Notes: generated by a model from the letters alone, not told the origin. Numbered from the stretch's first letter, positions 24,106 to 34,025 are shown. The stretch: 64,000 nucleotides of DNA from Porticoccus litoralis (GCF_030676955.1 NZ_JAUUUU010000002.1:1-64000), one strand, 5' to 3'. Translations and numbers: made by a program.

Positions 24106-26799
24106 TTATTCGGTCGGTACATAGCCATAGATGCCATCTTCGAGAAGTGCATCTACTTTTCGGCCGCTGCCAGCCAGTCCCTTGAACTGTATCTGGAAGA
24201 AAATGCCATCATCTTCTTCAAGGTCTTCGTCCGGCAGCAGGATGTAGTCATCCCGATCCAACCAGCGACGGGCGAGAAGGCTGAATCGCCAGCAGCAGCT
24301 GTCATATTGGAAACCAAAAAACGTCTCAAGTTCACGGCTGTTGGTCAGATCGAAATTGTGCTTGGCGATCAGGCTCCAGTTGCGACCGATGGGTAGCATG
24401 GTGGAGAAGTCGGCCTGTTCGATATCCGTATCAATGATTTCATTGCCAACAATGCGAGGAATCCTGCGATTGAAGCGGTAGCTGACATTAAACAGGCGGT
24501 TGTTCCTGTCGTTGTAACGGAGGCTGGCGGTGCCCCTGTCCAGCTGGCTGTCATCTTCGTCGTAGAGCAGGTCGGCCTGGGCTCGCCAGTTTTCGCTCAG
24601 GCGCAGGGCAATTTCTGCTGCGTAGGCTGATTCATCACTGAGCATGTCGGTGGCCACTTCACGCTGCGCAGCTGAAAGGCTGTCGGGATCACCCAGTGCT
24701 TTCAGGAAGGCCTTGTTCAGTGTGGGGTCGAGGGTGACGTATCTGTCATCCAGGTAGAAAATCTGGCCAAAACTGGCTCGCAGCCACTCTACGCCGGTAT
24801 TCTGATCAATCAGGCGGCTGGTGAGACCCACAGAAATCTGCTCGGTATCGCCAATGCGGTCGCCACCGGTAAAGCGATCATCGCGGAACAGTTGGCTATA
24901 GCTGAAGGTCATCAGCGAGGTATCAAAGTCCGGAATGTCGCTCTGGTCCTCGTATTTGGTGTGGACCATGTACACCCGCGGTTCCAGAGTCTGGGTAAAG
25001 CCCTGCAGCCAGGTGGTGTCCCGCTCCAGGTAGATACCGGCATCAATGACTCCGGTTGGGACGGTGACAGACGGACTGTCATCATTCTGCCCCATGATGG
25101 GGTCGTCCAGGTTATAGGTCAGGTGCCTGACTTTGGCGGTGGGGCGGAAATAGCCCCAGGCCCATTGCTTGTCCCAGGTAACACTGTAATTTAGACGCAG
25201 ACGCTCACCGGTGACGAAGGTGCCGAGGTCGTCCTGCATATAGGTGTTGGTCGGCGCCAGGTTGTCATCGTCATCGTGGTCGAAATAGGTGTACTGGTTG
25301 TCGAGGTTGACCACGAAGTCGCCGAAGCGGTAATCGCCATTGGCATCCACGCGGGGTAGTTGTTTGTATTGCTCGATGCGGTCAAAGTCATCGTTAAGCG
25401 TCTGGAATTTTTGTCCCTTGATGTTGAAGAACCAGTGGTCCAGACGATAGCTGGTGGAAGCCACCTGTTTCAGGTGAGTCTGGCTGTTGACTTCCAGGGT
25501 GGTATTGTCCAGATCACGGAAGTAGTCACTGTCGCTGACTTTGGTGTAATCAACAAGCGTGCTCCAGCGTTTGCCGAAGCCACCTTCGTGATCAACACTC
25601 ACGAGCCATCGGTCTTCGCCCTCGTAGTTGCGATCACCGGTAATAACATCGGGTTCTTCATCGTCGTCATCTCCGCCGTCATCATCGGAGAGAAATGCTC
25701 CGCCCAGCACCGTGTTGGTCAGTTTCGACAGATGGCGCAGCTCGACTTCAGCCATCGGGCCGCGCTCCTGAATGTAACGGGGCGTGATGGTGGCATCGTA
25801 GTTAGGTGCCAGGTTCAGATAAATGGGCTGCGCGAAATCAATACCGTTCTCATCGCCAAATTGAAAGCTGGGGAACAGCAGGCCCGAGGCGCGCCGGTCA
25901 TCAATGGGGAAGCGCAGCCAGGGCGCGTACATGATGGGAATGTCTTTGACTTCCAGGCGAACATGTTTCGCGTGGGCAATACCGGTTTCGGGGTTGATAT
26001 CAACCTCGGAGCTGACCAATTGCCAGGCATTACTGCCAGGTTCGCAGGTGGTATAGGTGGCATTGTCGATATAGAACACGGCATCGCGGCGATTCATTTG
26101 GGTCGCGGTGCCACGCACATTGGATTCGTGCAACAGGTAGGTTGCGTTATCGATGGTGACGTCCTTGGTGTCCATGTTGATCTGCGCATGGTCACCGGTG
26201 AGTAACAAGCCGGGTTCGCGGAACTGAACATCGCCATCCAGGTCGACCGTTCGGGTGTTTTGGTCGACGGTGGCATTCTGGCTGCGTACCTGACGATACC
26301 CCTGGGTCAGTTGTACCTTGCCACGCAGGTGCGCGACATTTTCCTGTTCCACCTCTGTGGTTTCAGATGCCACCCGGAGGGGGGCGTCTGCAGGGTCCAG
26401 GTCACTTTCAGGGTAGTCCCGCGGGGGTTCTACATAAGCGCCACAGCATCCCGGTGCCATGGTTTTCTGTTGTTCTTCGGTCAGCGCATCCTGTTCCACC
26501 CAGTCCAGGTTGCGGGCCAGTTCTACTTTGGGGGCATCATCATCGGGCTCTGGCTCATAGGCTTCCGGCTCGGGGTGGGTGGGACGGGAGAATGTCCTGC
26601 CGGGTAAGGAGCGCTCACCACATTGCCACTCACCACTAGGCGAAGCTTTACATTCCCACTGCATTTTGCCCGAGCTGCTTTCTGCATGAATTGAAGGAGC
26701 TAACAGCAATCCGGAGAGAATCAGAGTGGATGTTTGTACAAACTGTGAACGCATAGCTTGGTAGAGCCTGGTGCGGAAATGACTCGGTGTTGTTGGCAT
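24106..26799 (-). CDS. lptD: LPS-assembly outer-membrane protein LptD
   Basis: LptD with LptE forms the outer-membrane translocon that places LPS in the outer leaflet. The 897-residue precursor has a signal peptide ending near SIHAESS, using either ATG 26799 or the second ATG at 26754. It has a paired-cysteine segment MAPGCCGAYVEPP near residue 115 and an OstA-type periplasmic domain (about 130-290) with the SEVDINPETG motif. The large beta-barrel ends with the second conserved Cys pair in YDSCCWRFSLLARRW. Both Cys pairs needed for inter-domain disulfides are present. Divergent from amgK across 127 bases. Confidence 0.96.
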   Translation of the reverse strand: MPTTPSHFRTRLYQAMRSQFVQTSTLILSGLLLAPSIHAESSSGKMQWECKASPSGEWQCGERSLPGRTFSRPTHPEPEAYEPEPDDDAPKVELARNLDWVEQDALTEEQQKTMAPGCCGAYVEPPRDYPESDLDPADAPLRVASETTEVEQENVAHLRGKVQLTQGYRQVRSQNATVDQNTRTVDLDGDVQFREPGLLLTGDHAQINMDTKDVTIDNATYLLHESNVRGTATQMNRRDAVFYIDNATYTTCEPGSNAWQLVSSEVDINPETGIAHAKHVRLEVKDIPIMYAPWLRFPIDDRRASGLLFPSFQFGDENGIDFAQPIYLNLAPNYDATITPRYIQERGPMAEVELRHLSKLTNTVLGGAFLSDDDGGDDDDEEPDVITGDRNYEGEDRWLVSVDHEGGFGKRWSTLVDYTKVSDSDYFRDLDNTTLEVNSQTHLKQVASTSYRLDHWFFNIKGQKFQTLNDDFDRIEQYKQLPRVDANGDYRFGDFVVNLDNQYTYFDHDDDDNLAPTNTYMQDDLGTFVTGERLRLNYSVTWDKQWAWGYFRPTAKVRHLTYNLDDPIMGQNDDSPSVTVPTGVIDAGIYLERDTTWLQGFTQTLEPRVYMVHTKYEDQSDIPDFDTSLMTFSYSQLFRDDRFTGGDRIGDTEQISVGLTSRLIDQNTGVEWLRASFGQIFYLDDRYVTLDPTLNKAFLKALGDPDSLSAAQREVATDMLSDESAYAAEIALRLSENWRAQADLLYDEDDSQLDRGTASLRYNDRNNRLFNVSYRFNRRIPRIVGNEIIDTDIEQADFSTMLPIGRNWSLIAKHNFDLTNSRELETFFGFQYDSCCWRFSLLARRWLDRDDYILLPDEDLEEDDGIFFQIQFKGLAGSGRKVDALLEDGIYGYVPTE

Positions 26800-26926
26800 T
26801 CTTATGATCCGTGATCTCTCTGGCGGGCAGTGGCTTTAACGCGACGGTACATTTTACCCATTCTGCGACATCATGCGAGGGTTTGGGGTAGAATGAGGCA
26901 CCTTTTTTCTACCAGTTCCTTCAAAT

Positions 26927-27979
26927 ATGGCTGCTGATTTGAGCCTCCCAGAATGGGTGGAAAGCTATCTGCCTGATCAATACCGACCTATCACGCCGCT
27001 TTCCCTACAATCCCTTAGCGGCGATGCCGGCTTTCGCAACTATTACCGGGTGAGCTGCCAGCCCTCGTTACTGGCGGTTTCCGCACCTCCAGAGCATGAA
27101 AACAACGAGGCCTTTGTCAATATTGCTTTGCTGCTCAAGGCCCAGGGTGTTCATGCGCCACAGATTATTGCCGTGGATTTCGAGCGGGGCTACCTGTTGC
27201 TGGAGGATTTTGGGGACCAGCTGCTGTTGCCCTTGCTTAATGAAAAGACAGTGGATGTACTTTATACAAAAGCCGAGTCGACACTGCTGGCTATTCAGCA
27301 GATTGACGTTGCCGGTCATTCGATACCGATTTATGACCACTCGAGACTGTTATCGGAAATGAACCTGTTTCCAGAGTGGTTTGTTACGCAGTTGCTGGGT
27401 GTCGAGCTCTCCGATTCTGAGCAACAGCTGATAGCCTCTACGTTTGAAGTGCTTGTGGAGAGTGCGTTGTCACAGCCAGCGGTTCTGGTGCACCGGGATT
27501 ATCATTCCCGCAACCTGATGTTGTTGAGTAACAGTGATATTGGCGTGATCGATTTTCAGGATGCGGTCACAGGTCCGTTCACATATGACTTGGTGTCCCT
27601 GTTGCGGGACTGCTATATTCGTTGGCCCGCTGGAGAGGTTTCTAGGCGGGCGCTTAATTATTATCTGCGTGCATTAGCTGCCGGCATCGCTACCCCGGTG
27701 TCCGACAAGCAGTTTTTTCGCTGGTTTGATCTGATGGGGTTGCAGCGGCATATCAAGGTCCTGGGTATTTTTGCCCGCCTGTTTTTGCGTGATGGAAAGG
27801 CGGGCTACCTCAATGACTTGCCTCTCGTTATCCGCTACACCCTGGAACAGCTGGACTCCTATTCGGAGCTGAAAGACTTTAGAGCCTGGTTTGAGCAGCG
27901 GGTGTTGCCTGTTGCAGAAAGCCAGTCCTGGTATCAGCCCTGGCAGCAGGCCGGTGACTCGCAACGGGAACTACTATGA
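26927..27979 (+). CDS. amgK: N-acetylmuramate / N-acetylglucosamine anomeric kinase AmgK
   Basis: AmgK phosphorylates recovered MurNAc at the anomeric position in the peptidoglycan recycling shortcut of pseudomonads, which bypasses de novo synthesis and lowers fosfomycin sensitivity. The 350-residue protein is of the aminoglycoside phosphotransferase fold. It has the SLSGDAGFRNYYRV start region, the catalytic HRDYHSRNLML and the metal-binding GVIDFQDAVTGP. Its stop overlaps the murU start as ATGA, which supports the assignment. A TAGAAT -10-like box lies at 26889-26894. Confidence 0.92.
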   Translation: MAADLSLPEWVESYLPDQYRPITPLSLQSLSGDAGFRNYYRVSCQPSLLAVSAPPEHENNEAFVNIALLLKAQGVHAPQIIAVDFERGYLLLEDFGDQLLLPLLNEKTVDVLYTKAESTLLAIQQIDVAGHSIPIYDHSRLLSEMNLFPEWFVTQLLGVELSDSEQQLIASTFEVLVESALSQPAVLVHRDYHSRNLMLLSNSDIGVIDFQDAVTGPFTYDLVSLLRDCYIRWPAGEVSRRALNYYLRALAAGIATPVSDKQFFRWFDLMGLQRHIKVLGIFARLFLRDGKAGYLNDLPLVIRYTLEQLDSYSELKDFRAWFEQRVLPVAESQSWYQPWQQAGDSQRELL

Positions 27980-28701
27980 AAGCTATGATTCTGGCCGCCG
28001 GATTTGGCGAACGCCTTCGTCCCCTGACCAATGACACCCCAAAACCGCTGTTAAAAATTGCCAACAAACCCCTGATTCAATACCACATAGAGCGCCTGGC
28101 AGCAGCCGGAGTCCGAGACCTGGTGATCAATACCTCCTGGCTCGGTGACCAGATCGAGTCGTTTCTGGGAGATGGTTCCCGGTTTGGTGTGGACATCAAG
28201 TGGTCCAGAGAAAGTGATCCACTGGAGACTGGCGGTGGTATCCGTCGGGCCTTGCCTCTGTTAGGTGGAGAACCGTTCCTGGTCGTCAACGGTGATGTCT
28301 GGACGGATTACCCGTTGCAGAATTTGGTGCAAAGGGAGTGGACTGAGGAAATGGATGCCCACCTCGTGTTGGTTCCCAATCCTGCCCATCACCCCAACGG
28401 GGATTTTGTCCTGGATAGCCAGCAGTGTGTCCGTTATCCCACAGAGGATCAGGCGACTTTCACGTTCAGCGGTATCAGCGTGATGAGGCCGGAAATCTTT
28501 GCCATGTACAGCTCGGCCAGTGAGCGTTTTCCAATCCGTGAAGTGTTGGCAGGGGGTATTCGCGATGGTTATGTGAGTGGTGAGGTATTTACGGGGACCT
28601 GGTGGGATGTGGGTACCTTGGAGCGCCTCGAAGCCCTCAATACGCTGGTAACTGGTTCGGCGGTGGTGCCCGGAAAAAAGACACTACTGAAGGCCGGCTA
28701 G
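27976..28701 (+). CDS. murU: N-acetylmuramate-1-phosphate uridylyltransferase MurU
   Basis: MurU converts MurNAc-1-phosphate and UTP to UDP-MurNAc, feeding recycled wall sugar back to murein synthesis. The 241-residue nucleotidyltransferase has the signature MKAMILAAGFGERLRPLT, then the TPKPLLKIANKPL lysine motif and the metal-binding VVNGDVWTDY. It is coupled to amgK and converges with the following minus-strand gene, overlapping it by four bases. Confidence 0.93.
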   Translation: MKAMILAAGFGERLRPLTNDTPKPLLKIANKPLIQYHIERLAAAGVRDLVINTSWLGDQIESFLGDGSRFGVDIKWSRESDPLETGGGIRRALPLLGGEPFLVVNGDVWTDYPLQNLVQREWTEEMDAHLVLVPNPAHHPNGDFVLDSQQCVRYPTEDQATFTFSGISVMRPEIFAMYSSASERFPIREVLAGGIRDGYVSGEVFTGTWWDVGTLERLEALNTLVTGSAVVPGKKTLLKAG

Positions 28702-29345
28702 TCTGACGGTTTTTTTTCTTCAGGAGATTCGTGCTGTTCCTGAGTATCAGACGGCTTTTCCTGTTCCTGGGCGAAATGCAGCGCCATTTCGAATGCCTGG
28801 TCGGTAAATGCCAGTACTTTGCTGAAACCCTCGTCTGAAAGTTTGCGGGCGGCGTCGCGGTTGCGGTAGATTTTCAGCAGTTGGACTTCTCTCTCCGCCG
28901 TGATGACCAGGCGGTCGATGCCAATTTTTTCCAACAGCTCCGAAACACGCGGGCTGTAGGTCCGCACATATTTGACGATGAACGGCAGCGGATCATTTCG
29001 GGAATAGAGGGATGCCAGCCTCAGAATGATCTCCAGGGGGAGTGCCGCTTTCCCCTCTTCCACCGCTTTGAGCAGGCTCGGGTCTTTCAGGTCGATGGCG
29101 CTGGCCAGTTCGTTAATGGTGAGTCCGGCAACCTCCCTGAGGTCTCGCAATGACCGCCCGGCTTTACCCATGCGCTCCAACTGCTCCGGTGTTTGCATAA
29201 TGGTTTTGGCAGCCTGATCACGGGTTTTTTCGGCGGCGTATTTCAGTGCTGATGTGGATAGCTCCTTCCATCCATCCAGGAAAACACTCAAGCCTTCAAG
29301 TGCGCTCACTTCCTCTTCTTTGGGGTTATCGGGCTGTTTGCTCAT
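28698..29345 (-). CDS. XRE-type helix-turn-helix protein of unknown role
   Basis: The 215-residue soluble protein has a lambda-repressor-like helix-turn-helix around residues 67-105 (LRDLREVAGLTINELASAIDL), flanked by a helical N-terminal region and a charged helical C-terminal part. The tail is acidic and rich in Glu, Lys and Pro (EEKKPSD). It converges with murU, sharing four bases. No target operator or partner is visible. The domain call is firm, but the function is not recognised. Confidence 0.7.
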   Translation of the reverse strand: MSKQPDNPKEEEVSALEGLSVFLDGWKELSTSALKYAAEKTRDQAAKTIMQTPEQLERMGKAGRSLRDLREVAGLTINELASAIDLKDPSLLKAVEEGKAALPLEIILRLASLYSRNDPLPFIVKYVRTYSPRVSELLEKIGIDRLVITAEREVQLLKIYRNRDAARKLSDEGFSKVLAFTDQAFEMALHFAQEQEKPSDTQEQHESPEEKKPSD

Positions 29346-29470
29346 GGGCTATCCTCGGTGAAAAGCGCCGCCATACCATGGCAGTATATACAAACTTCGG
29401 TACGGGGTTGATTTGCTGTAACTTGTGTCACGGAGTTTGTTCAATACGGTATTTGAATGAGGGGTAAACA

Positions 29471-29818
29471 ATGAGATCTGTTTGGCGGTGGAGTTTTGTG
29501 GGCAGCCTCTGCGCCGTGCTGGTTATTATGTTGTTACCTTCGGGGCATGGAAGCATGCTGCCAGGGCAGGACAAGGTACTCCATGGTGTCACTTTCTTGC
29601 TGCTGTATTTGCTGGGCGCCAAAGCATTTCCCCAGGCGGGTTATCGGAACAAGCTGCTTGTGGGGCTGCTGGGCTACGGTATTGCGATTGAGTTGCTGCA
29701 AGGACTGAGTGGTTACCGATCAATGGAAGCCTGGGATGCAGTGGCGGATATGGCGGGATTACTGGTGGGGTGGTTATGGGTGCTCAAAAAGCAACCATCC
29801 CAGGGCTGTTGTGGTTAA
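29471..29818 (+). CDS. VanZ-like small membrane protein
   Basis: The 115-residue protein has about three to four membrane segments (9-23, 36-52, 60-76 and 90-106). It carries the VanZ-family pattern: DKVLHGVTFLLLYLLGAKAF, then GIAIELLQGLSGYRSMEAWDAVADMAG. Family members are widespread; teicoplanin resistance is established only for VanZ itself, so no resistance role is implied. A GAGGGG Shine-Dalgarno precedes the ATG. It ends converging on holA with a 4-base overlap. Confidence 0.8.
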   Translation: MRSVWRWSFVGSLCAVLVIMLLPSGHGSMLPGQDKVLHGVTFLLLYLLGAKAFPQAGYRNKLLVGLLGYGIAIELLQGLSGYRSMEAWDAVADMAGLLVGWLWVLKKQPSQGCCG

Positions 29819-30864
29819 TCCCTGAGTGCCAGGCGCAAATTGGCAGGCTGTAATACCGGGCTGCCGCAAAACATCAGGGTCAGGGTAGTCAGGTCATCCC
29901 AGGGGTTGGCTGTGCGCATGCCCTTGATAGCCCGATCGATGCCGCCGGCCAGTCGCAGCATCTGTTTCAGGTGATTGATCGGCAGGCGCTTTAGGGCCAT
30001 CTTCACTGGACGCTTGCGCTTTTCCCAGACGCCGAGATTTTTTAGCACCCAGTCCATGTGGTCGCCCGCATCCAATGATTCCCTGGCTTTGATCAGGGTG
30101 CGCAATTCACGGGCCAGGGCCCACAGAATCACCGTTGCATCGGTGCCCTCGTCTCTCAAGCCTCTGAGGTTGCGGCTGGCCCCCTGGGCATCCCCTTCCA
30201 GGGCCTTGTCGACCAGGGCAAATACGTTAAAGCGGGCGCTGTCCGCTACCACGGTAGACATTGTTGCGGCATCGACTTCACCCTCCGGCAGCAGAAGTTT
30301 CAGCTTTTCGATTTCCTGCACGGCGGCTAGCAGATTGCCTTCCACCCGGTCGGCCAGAATGTCCACAGCCTGCCTGCTGGCTTGTATGCCAGCCTGCTGC
30401 AGTCGTTTGCCAATCCAGGCCGGTAGCTGACCCGGAGGTACGGGCCACGCCTGGATAAAGACTCCGGCAGCTTCGATGCTTTTAACCCATTTGCTGCGGG
30501 TGGCAGCACTTTCCAGTTTGGGGGTGATGATCAGTAACAGGTTGTCAGGGCTGGGGTTGGCTGCATATTCCTGCAATACCCTGGAGCCCTTGTCCCCGGG
30601 TTTGCCATTGGCAATGCGCAGTTCAATGATTTTTTTTTCAGCGAACAGGGACAAGCTGTTGGCTTCGGTGAGTACGGTGTCCCAGTCGAAGCCCGGCTCG
30701 GCGTGGAGTAATTCGCGCTCGTTAAAGCCTTCGGCACGTGCTGTATTGCGAATATGGTCGGCAGCCTCCTGAGCTAGTAGGGGTTCATCACCGCTAATCA
30801 GGTAGACAGGGGCCAACGGCCCCTGGGCAAGGTGTTCGGAAAGCTGCTCAGTGCGCAGCCGCAT
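29815..30864 (-). CDS. holA: DNA polymerase III delta subunit
   Basis: HolA opens the beta clamp within the clamp-loader complex. From ATG 30864 the protein is 349 residues (MRLRTEQLSEHLAQGPLAPVYLISGDEPLL), close to the E. coli length. Conserved parts are the LISGDEPLLAQEA nucleotide-fold start, LFAEKKIIELR, and the helical C-terminal domain with LWALARELRTL. The longer frame starting at 30912 lies inside lptE. A GGAG is positioned correctly for 30864. The gene overlaps lptE by 17 bases, as often seen for this pair. Confidence 0.94.
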   Translation of the reverse strand: MRLRTEQLSEHLAQGPLAPVYLISGDEPLLAQEAADHIRNTARAEGFNERELLHAEPGFDWDTVLTEANSLSLFAEKKIIELRIANGKPGDKGSRVLQEYAANPSPDNLLLIITPKLESAATRSKWVKSIEAAGVFIQAWPVPPGQLPAWIGKRLQQAGIQASRQAVDILADRVEGNLLAAVQEIEKLKLLLPEGEVDAATMSTVVADSARFNVFALVDKALEGDAQGASRNLRGLRDEGTDATVILWALARELRTLIKARESLDAGDHMDWVLKNLGVWEKRKRPVKMALKRLPINHLKQMLRLAGGIDRAIKGMRTANPWDDLTTLTLMFCGSPVLQPANLRLALRD

Positions 30865-31393
30865 CTTGCTCCGCCGATGTGCTGGAGGCGGCCGGACGAT
30901 TGGCGATGGCATTCAAGCGGATAATGATCTGGCGTACCAGGTCGTCACGCATTTCCCGCTTCAGCATCTCCGCTTCACCCTCTTTCGATTGCACATCGTT
31001 TTCATCGAAGTCGAAATAACGTTCTGCCGTGAGTGTTGATCTGGGCAACAGGGTTTTACCATTACCGTCGAGAATCATCATGGTCACGTTTTCCGTCAAC
31101 TGGTACTCGGAGACTCTGGCGCTGACACTAACAGAGCCGGTGCGGCGTCGGCTGCTTTGGTCAAGGATCACTACGCTGTACTGGGCTTTTGTGGCATTGT
31201 TTTCCACAACGACATCGTTGGCCTCCAGTGACCTGCTAAGGGACTCGTAGAAGTCGTTGAAGCGGTCTGCTGCACTGATGTGCACGCTGGAAATGTTGTT
31301 GACTTGTGCCGTGCCGCGCAGGTGCCAGCCACAACCTGAGAGGGTGGCGGCAACCAATAGACCTGTGATCAGCAGGCAGCTCAATTTTTTCAT
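30848..31393 (-). CDS. lptE: LPS-assembly lipoprotein LptE
   Basis: LptE plugs the LptD barrel and helps LPS insertion. The 181-residue precursor has a lipoprotein signal with the lipobox LSGC (Cys21), followed by the family opening GWHLRGTAQV. AAGGA lies ahead of the ATG. The leuS-lptE-holA order is that of Pseudomonas and E. coli. Its partner lptD lies 4 kb away. Confidence 0.93.
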   Translation of the reverse strand: MKKLSCLLITGLLVAATLSGCGWHLRGTAQVNNISSVHISAADRFNDFYESLSRSLEANDVVVENNATKAQYSVVILDQSSRRRTGSVSVSARVSEYQLTENVTMMILDGNGKTLLPRSTLTAERYFDFDENDVQSKEGEAEMLKREMRDDLVRQIIIRLNAIANRPAASSTSAEQDAAAH

Positions 31394-31438
31394 GGATAAT
31401 CCTTAACGTCTTGCTCGCTCGCCCTGATTTGGCGGCTC

Positions 31439-33922
31439 TCAATTGGCAACAATATTCACCAGCTTGTTGGGAACGACGATTACTTTACGGATGGTTTGGC
31501 CTTCCGTAAAGCGAAGAACGTTCTCGTGGGCCAGCGCTGTTTCTTCGATGGACTCTCGGCTGGCCTCGACCGCGACATCAATCTGTGCCCGCAGCTTGCC
31601 GTTAACCTGAACCGCCATCTGGATAGTGCTCTTCACCAGCGCCGCTTCATCGACAACCGGCCAGGGGCTGTCGAGCAGTTCTTCGCTGTGTCCCAGAGCG
31701 TGCCAGAGTTGATGGGAGATATGGGGAACGATTGGCGCCAGTAGCAACACCGCAGCATCCAGGGCTTCTCTTTCCACTGCGAGACCATTGGCGGATTCCC
31801 TGTCAGACAGGCGGTTAAGCTCGTTGAGTAACTCCATTACGGCAGCAATGGCAGTGTTAAATGTTTGCCGGCGACCGTAATCATCGCTGACTTTGGCGAT
31901 GGTTTCATGGGTTTTACGGCGCAGGTCTTTATGATTTTGCTCAAGGGCCTCGGCATTCAGCGGGGCTGGTGCGCCAGCTTGCAAGTGCCCATGGACCAGC
32001 TTCCAGAGCTTGCGCAGAAAGCGGTGAGCGCCTTCAACACCACTGTCGCTCCATTCCAGTGATTGCTCCGGTGGGGCGGCAAACATGGTGAATAGGCGTA
32101 CGGTGTCGGCACCGTACTGGTCAATCAGTTGCTGTGGGTCGACGGTATTGCCCTTGGACTTGGACATTTTGGCGCCGTCTTTCAGGACCATGCCCTGACA
32201 GAGCAGTTTGGTGAACGGCTCGTCTGAAGAGAGCAGGCCCTCGTCGCGCATCAGCTTGTGAAAAAAGCGGGCATATAACAGGTGCAGAATGGCGTGCTCA
32301 ATACCTCCGACATACTGATCAACAGGCAGCCAGTAGTTGGCCGCGGCGCTGTCCAGCATGCCGTCCTGATAATCGGGGCAGGTATAGCGGGCGTAATACC
32401 AGCTGGATTCCATAAAGGTGTCAAAGGTATCAGTTTCGTGCTCAACAGGGTTGCCGTTCAGCTCCGCTTTGCGCCACTGGGGATCGGCTTTGATGGGTGA
32501 TTGTACGCCATCCATTTCCACATCTTCCGGCAGCAACACCGGTAGCCTGTCGGCCGGAACCGGAATTTCACCGCCATCCGGGAGATTAAACATGGGAATC
32601 GGCGCGCCCCAGTAGCGCTGCCGGGAAACACCCCAGTCCCGCAACCTGTAGTTGGTCACGATTTCTCCACAGCCTAAAGCTTCAAGCTTGGCGGCGATGG
32701 CATCAAAGCCCTCGGCGGGTGTCAGGCCATTGAAATCTTCTGAATTCACCATCGATACGTCATTTGCCTTGGAGGCATACCACTCGCTCCAATTTTGCGG
32801 GTCGAAGTGATGGTTACCACTATCGGTATGCTCAAAAACCTGCTTTATGGCGAGTCCATGCTTGTTGGCAAATTCGAAATCCCGTTCGTCGTGGGCCGGC
32901 ACGGCCATAATGGCGCCGGTTCCATAATCCATTAGCACATAATTGGCGACCCATACCGGTACGGGCTCTCCAGTGATGGGATGCAGGGCATTCAGGCCGG
33001 TCGCCATGCCTTTTTTCTCCATGGTGGCCATATCGGCCTCTGCCACGGATTGGGTTTTGCAGCTCTGGATAAATTCCGCCAGCGCCGGATTGTTTTTGGC
33101 CAGAGCCAGGGCGATGGGGTGCTCGGCAGCGATACTCGCGTAGGTGACGCCCATTAGCGTATCGGGTCGAGTAGTGTAGACCGCAAAGCTGTCGATACCT
33201 GCAACAGGGCTGTCCAGGTTAAAGCTGAATTGCACGCCACGGCTTTTGCCGATCCAGTTGCGCTGCATGGTGCGCACCTGTTCGGGCCAGCCATCAAGCC
33301 TGTCCAGGTCGTTTAACAATTCTTCGGCGTAGTCGGTGATCTTGATAAACCACTGGGGTATTTCCTTGCGCTCAACAGTGGTATCGCAGCGCCAACAGCA
33401 GCCATCAATGACCTGTTCGTTGGCCAGAACTGTCTGGTCATTGGGGCACCAATTTACTGCGGCCGTTTTTTTGTAGACCAGGCCTTTCTCGTAGAGCCGG
33501 GTGAAAAACCACTGTTCCCAACGATAGTACTCAGGCTTGCAGGTGGCTAACTCACGTGACCAGTCATAACCAAAGCCCAGGCGCTTGAGCTGGGCTTTCA
33601 TGTAGTCAATGTTTTCGTACGTCCATTTGGCCGGCGCTGTCTGATTCTTGATGGCAGCATTTTCGGCCGGCAGGCCAAAGGCATCCCAACCCATGGGTTG
33701 CAGCACGTTTTTCCCCAGCATGCGCTGGTAACGTGCAATGACATCGGCAATCGTATAGTTGCGAACATGGCCCATATGCAGCTTGCCACTGGGGTAGGGA
33801 AACATGGCAAGGCAGTAATATTTTTCCCGGTCTGGCTGTTCAGTGACATTAAACGCGCCACTGTCGTGCCAGTGTTGCTGGGCGATTGTTTCAACTTCTA
33901 GGGGGTGGTATTGCTCTTTCAT
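31439..33922 (-). CDS. leuS: Leucyl-tRNA synthetase
   Basis: LeuS charges tRNA-Leu and edits mischarged products. The 827-residue class I synthetase has the HMGH signature at residues 49-52 and a zinc-like insertion with CPNDQ and CCWRCD around 155-180. The editing CP1 domain is in the middle (VYTTRPDTLMGVTY near 250) and the KMSKS loop KMSKSKGN lies near 590. The length is within the family range (E. coli 860). Confidence 0.98.
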   Translation of the reverse strand: MKEQYHPLEVETIAQQHWHDSGAFNVTEQPDREKYYCLAMFPYPSGKLHMGHVRNYTIADVIARYQRMLGKNVLQPMGWDAFGLPAENAAIKNQTAPAKWTYENIDYMKAQLKRLGFGYDWSRELATCKPEYYRWEQWFFTRLYEKGLVYKKTAAVNWCPNDQTVLANEQVIDGCCWRCDTTVERKEIPQWFIKITDYAEELLNDLDRLDGWPEQVRTMQRNWIGKSRGVQFSFNLDSPVAGIDSFAVYTTRPDTLMGVTYASIAAEHPIALALAKNNPALAEFIQSCKTQSVAEADMATMEKKGMATGLNALHPITGEPVPVWVANYVLMDYGTGAIMAVPAHDERDFEFANKHGLAIKQVFEHTDSGNHHFDPQNWSEWYASKANDVSMVNSEDFNGLTPAEGFDAIAAKLEALGCGEIVTNYRLRDWGVSRQRYWGAPIPMFNLPDGGEIPVPADRLPVLLPEDVEMDGVQSPIKADPQWRKAELNGNPVEHETDTFDTFMESSWYYARYTCPDYQDGMLDSAAANYWLPVDQYVGGIEHAILHLLYARFFHKLMRDEGLLSSDEPFTKLLCQGMVLKDGAKMSKSKGNTVDPQQLIDQYGADTVRLFTMFAAPPEQSLEWSDSGVEGAHRFLRKLWKLVHGHLQAGAPAPLNAEALEQNHKDLRRKTHETIAKVSDDYGRRQTFNTAIAAVMELLNELNRLSDRESANGLAVEREALDAAVLLLAPIVPHISHQLWHALGHSEELLDSPWPVVDEAALVKSTIQMAVQVNGKLRAQIDVAVEASRESIEETALAHENVLRFTEGQTIRKVIVVPNKLVNIVAN

Positions 33923-34025
33923 TGTTTGTCTTGGTGGTTGGGCCCAGGGCCGGAAAAGCCGCCAATTATAGGCTAAAGGGAACAGCAGACACAGCCCGAT
34001 TGCTACTCGTCGTCAATAGCCTGCT

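Noticed and set aside
25360..26205. 281-codon plus-strand ORF opposite lptD
   Set aside because: Antisense shadow; lptD is supported by signal peptide and both conserved Cys pairs.
29471..29818. VanZ-like gene as glycopeptide resistance
   Set aside because: No vanRSHAX genes nearby; family membership alone does not imply resistance in a Gram-negative.
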